Source: Paralithodes platypus (Eukaryota > Arthropoda > Malacostraca > Decapoda > Lithodidae). From it: a DNA stretch of 64,000 bases. Made by a program: the position numbers and the translations under genes. Location of the stretch: positions 11,071,538 through 11,135,537 of the forward strand of contig CM064569.1 of the NCBI GenBank assembly GCA_032716605.1. Reading direction: 5' to 3'. How positions within the stretch are numbered: the stretch's first letter is position 1; the number at the start of each line of letters is the position of its first letter. The notes under the pieces were generated by a model that saw only the letters and a list, made by a program, of their open reading frames with translations, made no database searches and was not told the origin of the DNA. This document shows positions 30,211-42,198 of this stretch, piece by piece.

Positions 30211-33200
30211 ATGTCCATTTGGCAATGGAACCTTCTCTGTTTTTCTCTTCAGAGAGACGATTTGCGTTTTTTACTTTCTGTTCATTCCCCTACGGTCTTT
30301 GTCTCCAGGAAACTCGTCTTCTTTCTCCTCCTGTTCCTGATCCTGGTTATTGTGTTCTTTGTTCTCCTCATTCTCTTTCGGACACCTGTATTCTCCTTCA
30401 CCACTCTGTTCCTTATGAGGAATTGTCCTGGCCTACTTCTCTCTCTTGCAAATTTGTTAAGGTTTTTCTTGCTCGTTGGATTAAGGTTGTTTCTCTTTAT
30501 TTCTCTCCTTCTGTTCCCATCGATTTTGATTCTTTTACCATGTTAGATCAGCTACCTCCTCCGTTTTTATTACTTGGTGATTATAATTGTAGGCACACCC
30601 TGTGGGGTGATTCTGTCGCTACCTCACTGGGTCATGCCTTAGAGTCCTTTATTACCAATAATAACCTTTTTCTTCTTAATACTGGTTCCCTGACTCATGT
30701 TGATACTAAAATGCGTTCATTTTCTTCTCTAGATCTTTCTTTTAGTTCTCCTTCCCTGTCTCTTCTTTTTCATTGGTCTGTTTTGGAGGATTCTCTCTAT
30801 AGTGACCGTTTCCTTGTTCTGCTCTCTCCTACCTCCTATTCTCCTGTTCCTAGTCCTCCTCGTTGGTGCTTCCAGCGTGCTGACTGGTCTATTTTTGCTT
30901 CACTGTCTATCCCTTCCTTACCTCCATCTGATTTTTTCATCTGTACATGATCTGCTGGCCTTTTTTCTGGTCACTGTTTTGAGTGCTGCCTTGGTCTCTA
31001 TTCCCCGGGCCTCCCGTCCTTTTACATCGAAATGTGTTCCGTGGTGGTCTCTGGACTGCTCCAGGGCTCTCCGCATTAAACAGGCTTCTTGGAAGAGTTT
31101 TCGTCGTAAACGTAAACGTTTTACTCCTGCTCATGATCGTTCTTTCTTGCTTTTTCGTAAGGCGTCTGCCTTCCTCTGTCGCACAGTCAGGTCTGCTAAA
31201 CGTCAAAGTTGGATGTCCTATGTTTCCTCCACTACATCCTTTTTTCCTGTCAGTCTGTCTGGAAACGCATTCGCAAGATTTCGGGCAAGCGTTTACCTCT
31301 CCATTCTCCTGTTCTTCATGCTGATGGTGTGTCTGTTGCAGACTCAGAGGCAGTTGCCAGTCATTTAGGTCTCTACATTTGCTCTGTCAGTAGTGGCTCT
31401 CATCTCCCTCCAGAATTTCATTCACTTAAATCCGTTGCTGAGACTTCTCCAGTTGTTATCACCCTGTCTTCAGAAGAATCTTACAACTCCCTGTTTTCTT
31501 CGCGTGAGTTGCTCTCCGCTCTTTGTGCCTGTAAGGCTACTTCTGAGGGTCTTGATGGTGTCCATTATTTAATGCTTAAGCATCTTTCCTCAGAGGCTTT
31601 GGTATTTTTGTTGGCTCTTTTCAATAAAGTTTGGTCGTCTGGTGTATTCCCTCCTTCGTGGAATACTGCTCTTATGCTCTCATGAGGATTCCTTAAGCCT
31701 GGTAAGTCAGGTTTTTCGCCCCAGGACTATCGCCCTGTTGTCTTGATGAGTTGCGTATGCAAGCTGTTTGAACGGAAGGTTAATGTCCGCCTGATGTGGC
31801 TTCTTGAGTCACGTCATCTTTTGTCTTCGACCCAATCTGGTTTTCGGCGTGCTCATTCCACTATTGACCCTTTGCTTTGTTTGGAGACCTACGTCCGGTC
31901 TGGTTTTGCTTGCCGTAAGTCTGTTCTTGCTGTTTTCTTCGATCTCGAGAAGGCGTACGACTCCGCGTGGAAGCATCACATTTTGTGCCACCTCCGTTCT
32001 TTTCATGTACGTGGTAATATGGGCATCTTTATTCGTAATTTCCCTTCTTCTCGTTCTTTTCGAGTATGAGTGAATTCCTTGTTTTCTCGGTTATACCCTC
32101 AGTTGGAGGGTGTACCTCAGGGATCTGTTTTAAGTACTCTCCTCTTCCTCATAGAAATTAATGGCATTATCTCTTCACTTCCGGCGGGGGTCAGGTCCTC
32201 CTTATATGTTGACAACTTTGCAATTTATGCTGCTTATCCAATCTGAGATTGTGGCTGCCTCGTCATGGGCCACCGCTCACGGGTTTCGTTTTTCTACGAC
32301 TAAATCTTGTGCTATGACTTTCACTCGTCGCCACGTTATTCCACGTCCTTCTCTTGAGCTTTACGGTTCTGTTTTGCCTTATCGCTCCTCTACTACCTTC
32401 TTGGGTCTTGTCTTTGATTCCCGTCTTAACTGGGAAGCTCATGTTTCCTCAGTTAAGTTTGCTGCTTTGCACTGTCTTCGTCTCCTCCAGACTCTGTCCC
32501 ACCTTACTTGGGGTGCGGACCGTGCTCTCCTTCTTCACCTTCACGTTGCCCTTGTTCTTTCTAAACTAGATTATGGTTGTCAGGTTTACTCCTCAGCCTC
32601 AGACTCAGTGTGTCATAAACTTGACTCTGTTCACCATTTCGGTTTGTGTCTTGCCTTGGGTGCTTTTCGCTTTCCCTGTTGAAAGCCTCTATGCTGAATC
32701 TGGCGTCCCTTCTTTGTACCGGCGTCTGGCACTTCTCTCTCTCAGGTACTATGCCCGGTCGCTTCAGTTTCCTTTTTTGACGACCTCTCTTACTCCTACT
32801 GTTCCTGTTATGTCTCATTCTCGCCTTCGGCCCCCTTTCCTTTCTCGTATGGATTCCTTACTTTCTCATTCTTCGTTTTCCCCCTTCCAAGTTCTTTCGC
32901 TGCGACTCAGTGAGTGTCGTCCTTTGCTTCTTCCTCGTATTTCCACGTGTCCCTCTATTCTTCCTTGTTCTAAGTCCTGTACCCCGCTCCCGGTTCTTTG
33001 TTCTCGTTTCCTTGAAGAGCTTGCACAGCATTCTTCTTCTACTCCAGTTTACACTGATGGCTCTCGTTCATCTTCTGGCGTCGGGTTTGCCATCATTTTT
33101 CCTTCTCGTTCTTATCATTATTCTCTCCCTTCTATGGCTGGTGTTCTGACTGCCGAGCTATATGCTATCTTCTTTGCCATCCTTCTCATGTGCTCCTTTC

Positions 33201-33878
33201 CTTCTTCCTCCTTTACCCTTTTTTCTGACTCGTACAATGCCCTTCTTCTCTTGCAGTCTTTCCCTGCTGTTCATTCGTTGGTTCTTGCCATCCAAGATTG
33301 GCTTGTCAGTCTTTCTACTCGGAAGAAGGTTGTCCAATTTTGCTGGGTGCCTATTGCCATGTTGGTGTCCGTGGGAATGAGCAGGTTGATGTTCTCGCTC
33401 GTGATGCTGCGGCGGTCAGGTCAACTTCTCTCTCTATTCCCGCCTCTGACTATTATCCGGCTATCTCTGCCTTCCTTCTGTCTCGTTGGCAAACCATATG
33501 GTCTTCTCATTCCTCTAATAAGCTCCGCACTGTTAAGGCCTCCGTTTCTGCCTGGGCTGACCCTTCTCACTGTGTTCGCCGTTAGGAGACTGCGTTGGCC
33601 TGGCTTCGGATAGGCCATACCAGACTTACCCACTTCTTCCTAATGTCCCACTCACCTCCGCCGCTTTGTTCCCGGTGTGATGTTCAACTTTCTATTTCTC
33701 ACATTGTCCTTGGCTGTCCTTTCCTTTCTCAGGCCCGTGTGCATTGTTTTCCCTTTATTTTCTCTTTGCCCGTCGTCATCTCCCTTGTCTTGCTGATATC
33801 CTCTCCCAGTCCCCTTTCTTTTCCGTTGACCGTGTAATGTCTTTCCTTTCTTCTCTCAACCTCCTTAACGATCTCTGA
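30211..33878 (+). pseudogene. LINE ORF2: endonuclease, reverse transcriptase, RNase H
   Basis: Starts MSIWQWNL. Endonuclease: SIWQWN, VFVLQETRL-like region, LLLGDYNCRHTLWGD at about 30570-30605, and an SDR where SDH is expected at about 30800. RT: VFFDLEKAYDSAWKHHI (31930-31980), VPQGSVLSTLLFLIEINGI (32110-32170) and LYVDNFAIYAA near 32202-32235, with Asn for the second Asp. RNase H: VYTDGSRSSSGVGFAI (33050), AELYAIFFAILL, FSDSYNALLLLQ, then in a shifted frame HVGVRGNEQVDVLARDA (33358-33405). C-terminus: LRIGHTRLTHFFL..CSRCDVQLSISHIVLGCP, ending at TGA 33876-33878. Frameshifts near 30300, 30950, 32170 and 33345, plus stops at 31683 and 32067. Dead copy. Confidence 0.85.
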
Positions 33879-34070
33879 GTTCCTTTCCCTCTAACTCTAT
33901 CTGTTTTCTGTTTTAGTGCCATATGGCCTTCGTTGCCTGATGCTAGAAATGTATTAATGTTATTTTATGTTTGGAGAAATTTTATTAACACCTAACCGTC
34001 GGTGCCCATCATATGACGGGCGAGAGAATATTGGCCACCCCTGCGATGCCCATCATATAACGGGTGCCAT
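33879..34070 (+). repeat. LINE 3' region and a short direct repeat
   Basis: Untranslated tail. The word TGCCCATCATAT(G/A)ACGGG occurs at 34004-34021 and 34048-34065. It may mark the LINE end or an adjacent unit; the boundary is not certain. Confidence 0.4.
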
Positions 34071-36872
34071 TTTGAGGACAGTATGAGCTCTGAGAGAGAT
34101 TCCGCTCGTTGGAAGGACGATAGCTGGGCTTGGACCGTTCGCCACCACCTTGGGGCGGTCACTGACACGTACTGTGTCTCGTCCCCACCTCCGTACCTCC
34201 CGAGACCAGGAAAAAACTATGGAAAGTACCTTATTTTGGGGTATTTTTACCTCCGGTTACACGATCGCTACAGGATAACCCTTGGTCGTACAAGGATGAT
34301 TCAGGTGTCATTGGAAAGCTCTACTATCGCCCTTTCACGGATACATAATTGTATTACGCTCTGCCTCTTGTTTATGCATGAAAAAGAGCATGGAATTAAG
34401 CTCGTTTTCGGTAAATACACCCGCCCAGCAGCTAGGTCATGTCAACAAACATGCCTGCTTTTAAAGAGTTAATCAGTGAAGTATGGTAGATAATAATTGA
34501 CCTTATCCTATGATCATTACTCATGACCTATGAGTAAGGATGTGTATCTTTCTTGGCTGACCTATGAAAGGAAAAGCAAGATGTATCTAGTAAGGTTAGT
34601 GGAAATCATTATATTATCTTTGGAATAATTTTTAACTAACGATAATTTAGCAAAGCAAATTTATAGGGGAAAACTTTAAACAATAGCAAGGAGGACAGCC
34701 CTCCACCATTTACTCTTCTACTTAATATTTTTCATTCCACCTTTCCTTCTCTCTTATTCTTAAGAGACTTCTCGCTTCCCCAACCTGTCTATGCACACTT
34801 TTATTATTGACCTTTGAACTTCAACTGTAGCTTTGAATGTTATTACAAAAATCTGTCTTACTTGATTGATAATTGTCTTGTTAAAATCATTATTTGCAAG
34901 ACATTGCCAACATTAGTAGATTTCAGTTTAGGAATGATTTTAAGAAAATATGACGTCAATGATGGCATTTAACCAGGAACTTGCATTATTTCCCTGAATA
35001 TAATGTAGCATAATTCCTATTTAATGAAAAACATATCTGAATAATCCTGTTAAACTGCTGTTAAAAGATACAAGGAATAATGACCTAAACACAATCACTG
35101 ACCATATTTTCTGACAATGCTCTTTTGATTGATTTCTAATTAATGTATATAATACATTTTGCTTATTGAAGTAAACTATATGAACGAGACACAATACACA
35201 TAACCAAGACGCCTGGCAGAATCATAGAGACAGAATAAATCTGTAAGGATAATCCGTGCCCCCAGTATTACCGTTTCCTGATCAGATCAATATAGCGTGA
35301 GGCTGCGAGGTGGACACACTCACGCAGGAGGAGGGAAGGGGAACTCAGGGATTGGTTTTCCCTTTCTCTCTGATAATATTAACAATATCTATTGTCGGTT
35401 TATATAAGCTGGCAATAAACTGACTTATCCCCATCTTATAACTACTTAGCTATCACAATGTTTGTATAGCCAAATGTGGTGATAATTGTGAAAACCTGTC
35501 TATAATAGGATACAGTGGCTTAGCAGTTTCTTATTTTTCATTAAGTATCCAGAAATAAACTTTTAGGAGATAGACATTTCCGCCAGGTTGAAATATATCG
35601 AGTATAGTTGTTTTACTATTTATCAGAAGCCCTACTTTTCTTTAAGATACATTCACTAGTGCTCTCAGGATATAAATATGAAGGAACACACCTATAATAC
35701 AAGCTGAAATAATAAACAGTAAGACGCATTTTTCCTTTCACTCTTACTATCATTAGAGGATTTTTATACTTTCAGGAAGCTCACATTATGACGAGAGAGT
35801 CATTTGAGAGTAATTATCCCTCCCTTGATTCCCTGAACAATTCCTAAGAGCAATGTCGACCAAAGAGTATCAGCAGAAAATTTTAATGATGCCATCGTAT
35901 CGAAGTGGTCAAAACTCTGAGACCAGACAAGTTTTGTTATTGCATAATTGTCATAATTTTGATAACCTGAAACTCTAAATTCTATATTTCTTTGTATCCA
36001 ATTATTGTCTTAATAATTAAAGGTCATGCATAAGATTACTAGTTCAGTCGATTCTAATTCTGATTTACAAACAAAAAGATTGATTATGTTTGATTTTATT
36101 AGTCTGCCATTCAATTTTCTTCAGAGGCATTAAAACAGTGCAAGGATTGTCTTTTCTCAATAATAAAACTACAACCCAAATTCTATTACCAGTACATAAC
36201 AGATACCATCCACACATATGGATATTTGTAAACATAGACAGATTATCGAAAACAAACAACTGGCAAAAAGGGATGGGTGGAAAGGAGAAAGGTAAATTGA
36301 GATGACGGGGCTAGAAGATAATGAGCCAAAACGTCCCCAGAACCTGCTCCCGTATGTAGAAGAGCCACAAACATCACAATGCCGCATTGCCTCCATACAA
36401 TGCATGGAGAAACAAATAAATAAGTTCCCCCAACACCAGCATAAAGGTAAACAGAGCCCCACTACCTGTGTGGGCCAAAACGGGCCGCTCCCTCACTTTA
36501 ATCCCCTCCAACCGCAGGATCAAAAATGGCCGCTCCCTGCCCGAGGTGAGAATTCCCTAACCGAACCAGACCTGGACTGCGACGAGGAAATGTTTATGTG
36601 ATTACGGCATCAACCTCCTCAATTCCCGCATATTCATCCATAATATAATAACTACAACTACAACTACTAAGGGAATCAACAACTACAATCTTCATATTCC
36701 CCCTCATAATAAAGTTATTCCATATAACATGCCAAATACCTGTAGACATCCAAAACTGTAATTCAATTATCACTCATACATCAAAGCTTCTTCATCCATA
36801 CATCTAATGTAAATAAATAAAGAATGTATTTACCTTTGTAACCATATAATTTATGTATTGTAATTTTAAGAT
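34071..36872. other. Anonymous AT-rich region
   Basis: I see no domain-bearing ORF, RNA gene or repeat boundary here. Open stretches at 34083-34472 (129 codons) and 36302-36601 (99 codons) have no recognisable motif and are probably chance. Confidence 0.4.
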
Positions 36873-36925
36873 TTTTTTTTTTATTATTGCTGAGGTTATT
36901 AACCTCAGCAATAATAAAAAAAAAA
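36873..36925. repeat. Near-perfect 26-bp inverted repeat (hairpin)
   Basis: The left arm 36873-36898 (T-run, then ATTATTGCTGAGGTTA) and right arm 36900-36925 are exact reverse complements around a single base at 36899. The arms include 10-bp T and A runs. Could extrude as a cruciform; origin unknown. Confidence 0.85.
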
Positions 36926-37984
36926 TAGAATTCTCATGCTTCTCATATTCCGAAATGCACCACCCAGACACCTAAATTAAAACTGAACATTACCTGCCCA
37001 AGCCAAGAATTTAGTAGGCAAAGTTGAATCCACTTTCGGGTACCTCTCCTTTCGGGGCGAACGTGCTTAATAGCTGGTAATTCAACTCGGAATATACTTC
37101 CGTAGGGGTTAGCCTAAATCCCCTTAAAAAGTATCTACAAGCGGCTGTGTGTGAAGCGACCAAGAAGAAGCGATGTAGGCGAGCTAGAAGTGCATATTCT
37201 AGTTAGAGCGTGTGAAGAGGACGTTCCCCCTGGTGTCAACAGGAGTGGACAACGGACTCAGTCGCCGTGTGTGACCAGATCTCTCATGGGCTCCTACTTC
37301 TATACTTCAACCAAATTAAGTGCCTCTTGTTTGATAAAGTGTTTTGATGATTATTGCGAAGGTTAAATAAGATATGTTAGTGTTCAATTTAATTCTCTCC
37401 TTCTAGCCATCGCCAGTCATTTTGAGAGAACAAAACAAATTACATTCACAAAATACGTAAATACCAGTGAACACTTAATCAGATCTTATTCTATGTGTTG
37501 TTATTAGCTGGGTATGCGATTGCATGTATAAGTGTCCACAGAGAGTGTTTATTTGTTAGTCTCTTAGTTAGACTATTGTAAAGATTATGCTTCCTGACTT
37601 CAAACTCAGTTTAAGCCTTATTTGAGTTGAATGTAAACTCCTGTCATTATCACGTCCCGTTAACTTCTCGACGGCAAGATTTTCTGCCCCTCACAGAGGC
37701 TATTATAATTATTTACTTATTCACTGAATTTATATTCATTATTGTAACTCTATGAGTTGATTTAGATTTATATATTTTCTTAAGTTGAATTAACATCAAG
37801 TTATTCACTTCTCAACTAATATCCTTATTTGCATATAACTTTGTCACTGCGTGTGTGCCTACGCAGTATTTTCTATATACCTTGCGTCACTCGCGTTTGC
37901 CATTTACCTTCAGGATATTAGTTATTGTTTGAGACTAACCTCTCTGTGTTTATGTATACTATAATTTACATAGTTATCTTGCAT
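36926..37984. other. Gene-free stretch
   Basis: No supported gene. The GC-richer part 37000-37290 contains a 71-codon open stretch without motifs. Sequence up to 37980 is interrupted by the truncated LINE that follows. Confidence 0.3.
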
Positions 37985-38855
37985 TTTTTTTTTTCCTATG
38001 TGATTGAGGGAGGCAAAAGGCAGAACTGCCTATAGCGAGTGCCTCCCCCATAGTTGAAAGAGTGACAGGGCCAAAATCAAGGGACGTTCGAGCCAAAATG
38101 CCTGGACACACAGAGTTTGAAGCAATTTAAGTCATAGGAAGAGGGAAAGACTGATTCTGGGAGAGAGTTCCAGAGCTCAGCTGTTGAGTAGAAGAAAGTT
38201 TGAGAGTAATGTTTCACTCTTGGGTTAGAGAGTTGCACAGAGTAAGGGTGGGATTGAGTTGCAAGACGGGTACCACGTGCCCTACGTAAAGGAGGTGGTA
38301 TACACTGGGAAAGCTCTGAGGAATACTGATTATTATAGTAGCGATAGAATAGCGAGAGAGATGCAACATTGCGGCGGAGAGAGAGAGAGAGATTGCAGAG
38401 AGTTGGTGAGTGGACGGGAGTTAATGATACGAAAGGCCTTCCTTTCAACTTTGTCTAGGAGAGCGGTGTGAGAGGAACCTCCCCACACATGTGAACAATA
38501 CTCAATACAAGGACGCACTATGCCCCTGTATAGAGCAAGAAGCTGTGCAGTGGAAAAGAACCCCCTAAGGCGGTTAAGCACACCCAGCTTCTGGGAGGCT
38601 GCCTTAGCAAGACTGGTAATATGGTCCTTCCAACTGAGAGCAGAAGAAAAGGAGACACCAAGAGTATTGAGAGAAGATAAAGGATTGATTTTTGTAATGT
38701 TGAAGAATAAGGGATAGTCCGCTGGGAGTGCCTTACGGGTAGATAGATGGAGAAATTGGATTTTGGAAGCATTAAAGGTAACAAGGTTTTCTCTGCCCCA
38801 ATTGGAGATAGTATTTAGATCAGAATTTAAGACTTCTATGGCTTCATTACGTTTG
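37985..38855 (-). mobile_element. 3' fragment of the Jockey/CR1-type LINE
   Basis: Begins with a T-run and 'CCTATGTGATTGAGGGAGGC', the same 3' end as the nested copy at 27305. It stays collinear with it up to about 28185, then stops abruptly at 38855. It encodes only the C-terminal region (WGGSSHTALLDKVERKAF, FFYSTAELWNSLPES), with small indels relative to the other copy. A separate, severely 5'-truncated insertion. Confidence 0.85.
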
Positions 38856-39284
38856 ATTGATGATATTTTGAAATTGCATATTAATTATTCCTGCAAGTGT
38901 ATTTAAGCAGGAACATTCATACTTATTGTAATTATTCTCATATGATTATATTGGGCTCATTTGATATAGATGAGACTCAATTTTATTGTCTTACCTTGTA
39001 CCCTAGCTAATAAAGAAATAAAACTTGTGTACCGAAACTGTGTCTTCTGTGACATTGGTGGTGATTGATTGATATAAGGTTTATGTATTAAAGTCAGTTG
39101 TGTTCCCGTTGAGTGTTTATAGTTCTGAGCTTTCCTATGGTGGAAATAACGAACTAGTATATAGCGTGCTAAATTATAGCGTCGCATAACATAAATAAAT
39201 ATAATATGAGATCTAAATGAGGTTGAACGAAAGGGAATAGGGAGAGACAAGAGAAGAAGACAAGGAGGGAGACATGCAAGAAAG
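38856..39284. other. Gene-free stretch with an AATAAAG motif
   Basis: AT-rich. AATAAAGAAATAAAAC lies at about 39010-39025, followed by a TGTCTTCTGTGACATTGG stretch that resembles an LTR end plus primer site, but no partner LTR is seen, so no call is made. Confidence 0.25.
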
Positions 39285-39645
39285 GGGGTGTTTATGGTGA
39301 TGATAAAACAGAACCATTTGGGGTTAGGTGACACAGGGAAAGGGGGAGGGTAGTGGCAGGTCTGGTTCTTTTATTTTTCTGGCCCCACTTCTCCCTCATG
39401 TTCAGCCCCAATAGTTTTGAGATTTAAGATGTTTGGCGATTATAAGACCTTTCGCCCCATTTGTTGTCAATATTAAGACCGTTAGTGACATTTATGTGTC
39501 GATTTTTTTTTCCTGGCGAGCAATAACCAGCCTGTATTTAAAAATGAACCAACATTTGTCTACGGAAAAATGTACATATGTATCTAGATGGGGGATCTTG
39601 GGGATTTTCATTTAAGCTTGACGGAGGTCTATGGAGGAAAATACA
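39285..39645 (-). repeat. Dispersed repeat family, copy 1
   Basis: Reverse complement resembles 42900-43190 and 44670-45090: shared blocks include a 'ggtctta..atcgcca(aac)' core, a 'gtcgat..ctggcgag' box and 'aagcttgacggaggtctatgg'. Part of it (39285-39365) is repeated at about 39707-39790. No coding motif; unclassified interspersed repeat. Confidence 0.55.
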
Positions 39646-39823
39646 TACATAATGAATACATGAATTAATCGACCAATAAATAACCCCCCTCAAAGAAGTT
39701 TCCGTATTTAGGGTGATGGAAAAACAGAACCATATGGGTTATGTGCAACAGAGGGGAAAGAGAAAGGTAGTAGTGGTGGTATGTCTGAGTCTGGGAGGGA
39801 GGAGACGCTAATACAGGAATTGA

Positions 39824-40470
39824 TAATTTGCGAGTTGTGGGCTATAAGGAAATTGGAGGTGTTGACATCGATATTATACAGAATTACCAGCTAAAATACG
39901 GTTGTAATGCATATTATAATTACATAGAATAAAATGTAGCTAACTTTCTATCCATCAACCACTCGTATAATTTCTGTATATATGCTAAGTATTGATGTTT
40001 ATAGCTCTAACTTCTTTATAGCCCGAAACTAGCAAGTGGTGAATTGACCACTTTCGAGTTTTGGGCTATACAGAAATGGAGTTTTAGATATCGATATTTA
40101 TCAGAACTACAGCAATATACGAGTTCATTAAGAAAGCATATATTATTGAATTTGATATAATGTTCTTACCTGTATACTAAAGATGAATTTTCTTGTAGTT
40201 CAGTTGCATTGAAATGTATAAAGCTTGAATTTCCTTCTTGTCTGAAACGTTGATCACTTGCAAGTTTGGGAACTATAACGGAGTTCACGTAGTAGCCATA
40301 GATATTTAACAGATATATAAACACATTGTGTTGGTATATGATGGCTTGAAATTATGTTGTATCATATTTAGGTTACTTTTATGTGTACTATACAGTAGGT
40401 CAAATTCTGGTAAATATCGATATCTGCTGCTCTAACATCCTTATAGCCAGAAAGTCGCGTGTGGTCAATT
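39824..40470. repeat. Degenerate tandem repeat, about three units of ~210 bp
   Basis: Recurring blocks 'gggctata(a/c)(g/a)gaaat', '(a)tcgatatt', 'ctctaac(t/a)tc(c)tttatagcc' and 'ttg(c/a)gagtt' recur at roughly 210-bp spacing. Heavily diverged, possibly an old satellite. Confidence 0.35.
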
Positions 40471-40850
40471 GAGGGCGGTAGTATATAACATTGGAGAGCA
40501 GGTAGTTCTCCCACGCTAAGTTTTGTGATCAATGGAAGAGGGACAGAGGGAGACGCTTCCCTATTATTTTTTTTCCGATGGATGAGTGACCATTCTGAAA
40601 AATGAGGTTGGCCATCTTCCAATATAATACAAACTTATGTTTTTATGCCATTATCAACTTCTTTATATTAGTTCGAAAATTAGTCTAGCATTTGTGCATC
40701 TGATTACGATTATTATATACAATATTTAATGACCAAATGAAAATTTATATTAATAAACAAAACTTGGATCTCTCTGACTTTAAAAACGTACAGATAAGAA
40801 CTTTTGCAACTGAAGAATCATTGTATTGTATATATATGTAATTTTTGATA

Positions 40851-40941
40851 AAATATCTCATTCGATATATATATATATATATACATACTGTATATATATA
40901 TATATATATATATACACATACTGTATATATATATATATATG
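40851..40941. repeat. (TA)n microsatellite
   Basis: Three TA tracts separated by CATACTG words, immediately outside the left arm of the Penelope inverted repeat. Confidence 0.9.
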
Positions 40942-40966
40942 TTGGTAAAGCCAGGTAATAAATTGT

Positions 40967-41674
40967 CTTTAATACATACGAGGTTGAAAGAAATGGCAAT
41001 TTCTGCGTTGGAAATTTTATTATTCAAAGTTTCCAGGTCTCTGATGAGTTTTCGCTGGGTGGCAGGAAGTAGATGAAGGAGATGAGCAAAATTCATGGTG
41101 GTACAGGGTTACATTAAAGTAAATGAAGATACAGGATATACGACGCGTTTCACTGGACAACCAGCATTATCAAGTAAGGAAGGAATGATATAAAAGGTAA
41201 ACAGGAAGGGTATATATAGAGGGTGGAGGATCAGAGGAGGCGGAAAACAGGGGGCAAAAGTCTGCTATTGGTGGAGGGGTAAACTAGGAGAGAGAAAGGG
41301 GGTAACCGCTTCACGCATGCGCACTGGATGCGGGATGGTGGTCGGTAGGTGGGGTCGAAGCTGATTGGCTGCGTGTCGAGGGGCGTGGCCTAAGTTGTGT
41401 GGCGCCTGCAGAAGACGAAGCTGAAGGAGGTAGCGTGGGGGGCTGCGTCAAGGGGACCGGGGGGCGAGGAGGGGTGTTAGGTCCTGTAGGGTAGTGCCTT
41501 TTGGCAGAAGGAAGGATCTGAAGGTCCAGAGTTTGGTTGTTGATGTTGGGATGTAAGGCTTGGATATATAAAGCTTCGAGTATAGGTAATCTCCTTGGGT
41601 CACTTTCTTTATCGAGTATGGTGGTGTGTTTCTCTAACTCGTTGCGTGTGAGGTGAGGGTGGTTAGGGGTGAGA
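40967..41674 (-). mobile_element. Penelope-like element fragment, left inverted arm
   Basis: 708 bp, reverse complement of 41699-42406 with about nine substitutions (98.7% identity by eye). On the minus strand it carries, in order, the GIY-YIG-side 3' coding end (about 41673-41311), a hammerhead-like motif (41138-41174), and the start of a further ORF MNFAHLLHLLPATQRKL (41096 downward). That ORF here extends past the arm to DNLLPGFTNI before the (TA)n tract. The order 'end of one copy, ribozyme, start of the next' is the tandem arrangement typical of Penelope-like elements. Confidence 0.72.
41138..41174 (-). ncRNA. Hammerhead-ribozyme-like motif, left arm
   Basis: Mirror copy of 42199-42235; same degenerate core (TTGATAA), CTGG/CCAG stem II, and GAAAC-GC-GTC. 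Confidence 0.5.
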
Positions 41675-41698
41675 TGCTGGAGCCATCAAAGACCACTA
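41675..41698. other. 24-nt spacer between the Penelope inverted arms
   Basis: Non-palindromic spacer between two 708-bp arms. In + sense its end reads in frame into the 41691-42062 ORF fragment. Confidence 0.8.
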
Positions 41699-42062
41699 TC
41701 TCACCCCTAACCACCCTCACCTCACACGCAACGAGTTAGAGAAACACACCACCATACTCGATAAAGAAAGTGACCCAAGGAGATTACCTATACTCGAAGC
41801 TTTATATATCCAAGCCTTACATCCCAACATCAACAACCAAACTCTGGACCTTCAGATCCTTCCTTCTGCCAAAAGGCACTACCCTACAGGACCTAACACC
41901 CCTCCTCGCCCCCCGATGCCCTTGACGCAGCCCCCCGCGCTACCTCCTTCAGCTTCGTCCTCTGCAGGCGCCACACAACTTAGGTCACGCCCCTCGACAC
42001 GCAGCCAATCAGCTTCGACCCCCCCTACCGACCACCATCCCGCATCCAGTGAGCATGCGTGA
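41691..42062 (+). pseudogene. Penelope-like ORF, C-terminal (GIY-YIG side) fragment
   Basis: A 123-codon frame, open from the spacer to TGA at 42060-42062. It contains HLTRNELEKHTTILDKESD, then PRRLPILEALYIQALHPNIN and NQTLDL, the arrangement seen at the end of the GIY-YIG endonuclease domain of Penelope-like elements ('R..LE.LYI....P.LN'). A Pro/Ser-rich tail follows. The GIY-YIG catalytic front and the whole reverse transcriptase are absent. The identification rests on motif memory and the context of the ribozyme-like motif and the second ORF start. Confidence 0.6.
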
Positions 42063-42198
42063 AGCGGTTACCCCCTTTCTCTCTCCTAGTTTACCCTTCC
42101 ACCAATAGCAGACTTTTGCCCCCTGTTTTCCGCCTCCTCTGATCCTCCACCCTCTATATATACCCTTCCTGTTTACCTTTTATATCATTCCTTCCTTA

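Larger units (their letters stand above)
24600..34070 (+). mobile_element. I-group-like LINE with RNase H, split by another LINE
   Basis: A GC-richer 5' UTR (24600-25383) precedes a Gag-like ORF1 with three CCHC knuckles. ORF1 is interrupted at 27305-29750 by a minus-strand LINE and resumes to about 29896. ORF2 follows (30211-33878) with endonuclease, reverse transcriptase, RNase H and a Cys/His C-terminus. RNase H in a LINE points to the I/R1/LOA/Tad/Ingi side of the tree. Without the insertion the element is about 7 kb. In-frame stops and frameshifts show decay. Confidence 0.82.

Noticed and set aside
34083..34472. 129-codon ORF as a gene
   Set aside because: No domain, no splice sites and no family resemblance; it starts just after a repeat tail and is probably chance.
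36302..36601. 99-codon ORF as a gene
   Set aside because: No recognisable motif, in an AT-rich repeat-poor stretch; length is within chance expectation.
37985..38855. Same insertion event as the LINE at 27305-29750
   Set aside because: It has its own T-run end, its own truncation point and several private differences, so it is an independent insertion.
38990..39070. Solo LTR end plus primer site
   Set aside because: AATAAA, a CA-like end and TTGGTGG look suggestive, but no partner repeat or flanking duplication could be found in the window.
40745..41096. Tyr/Ile-rich ORFs (YIYIYIY) as membrane proteins
   Set aside because: They are translations of the (TA)n microsatellite fused to the Penelope-like ORF start.
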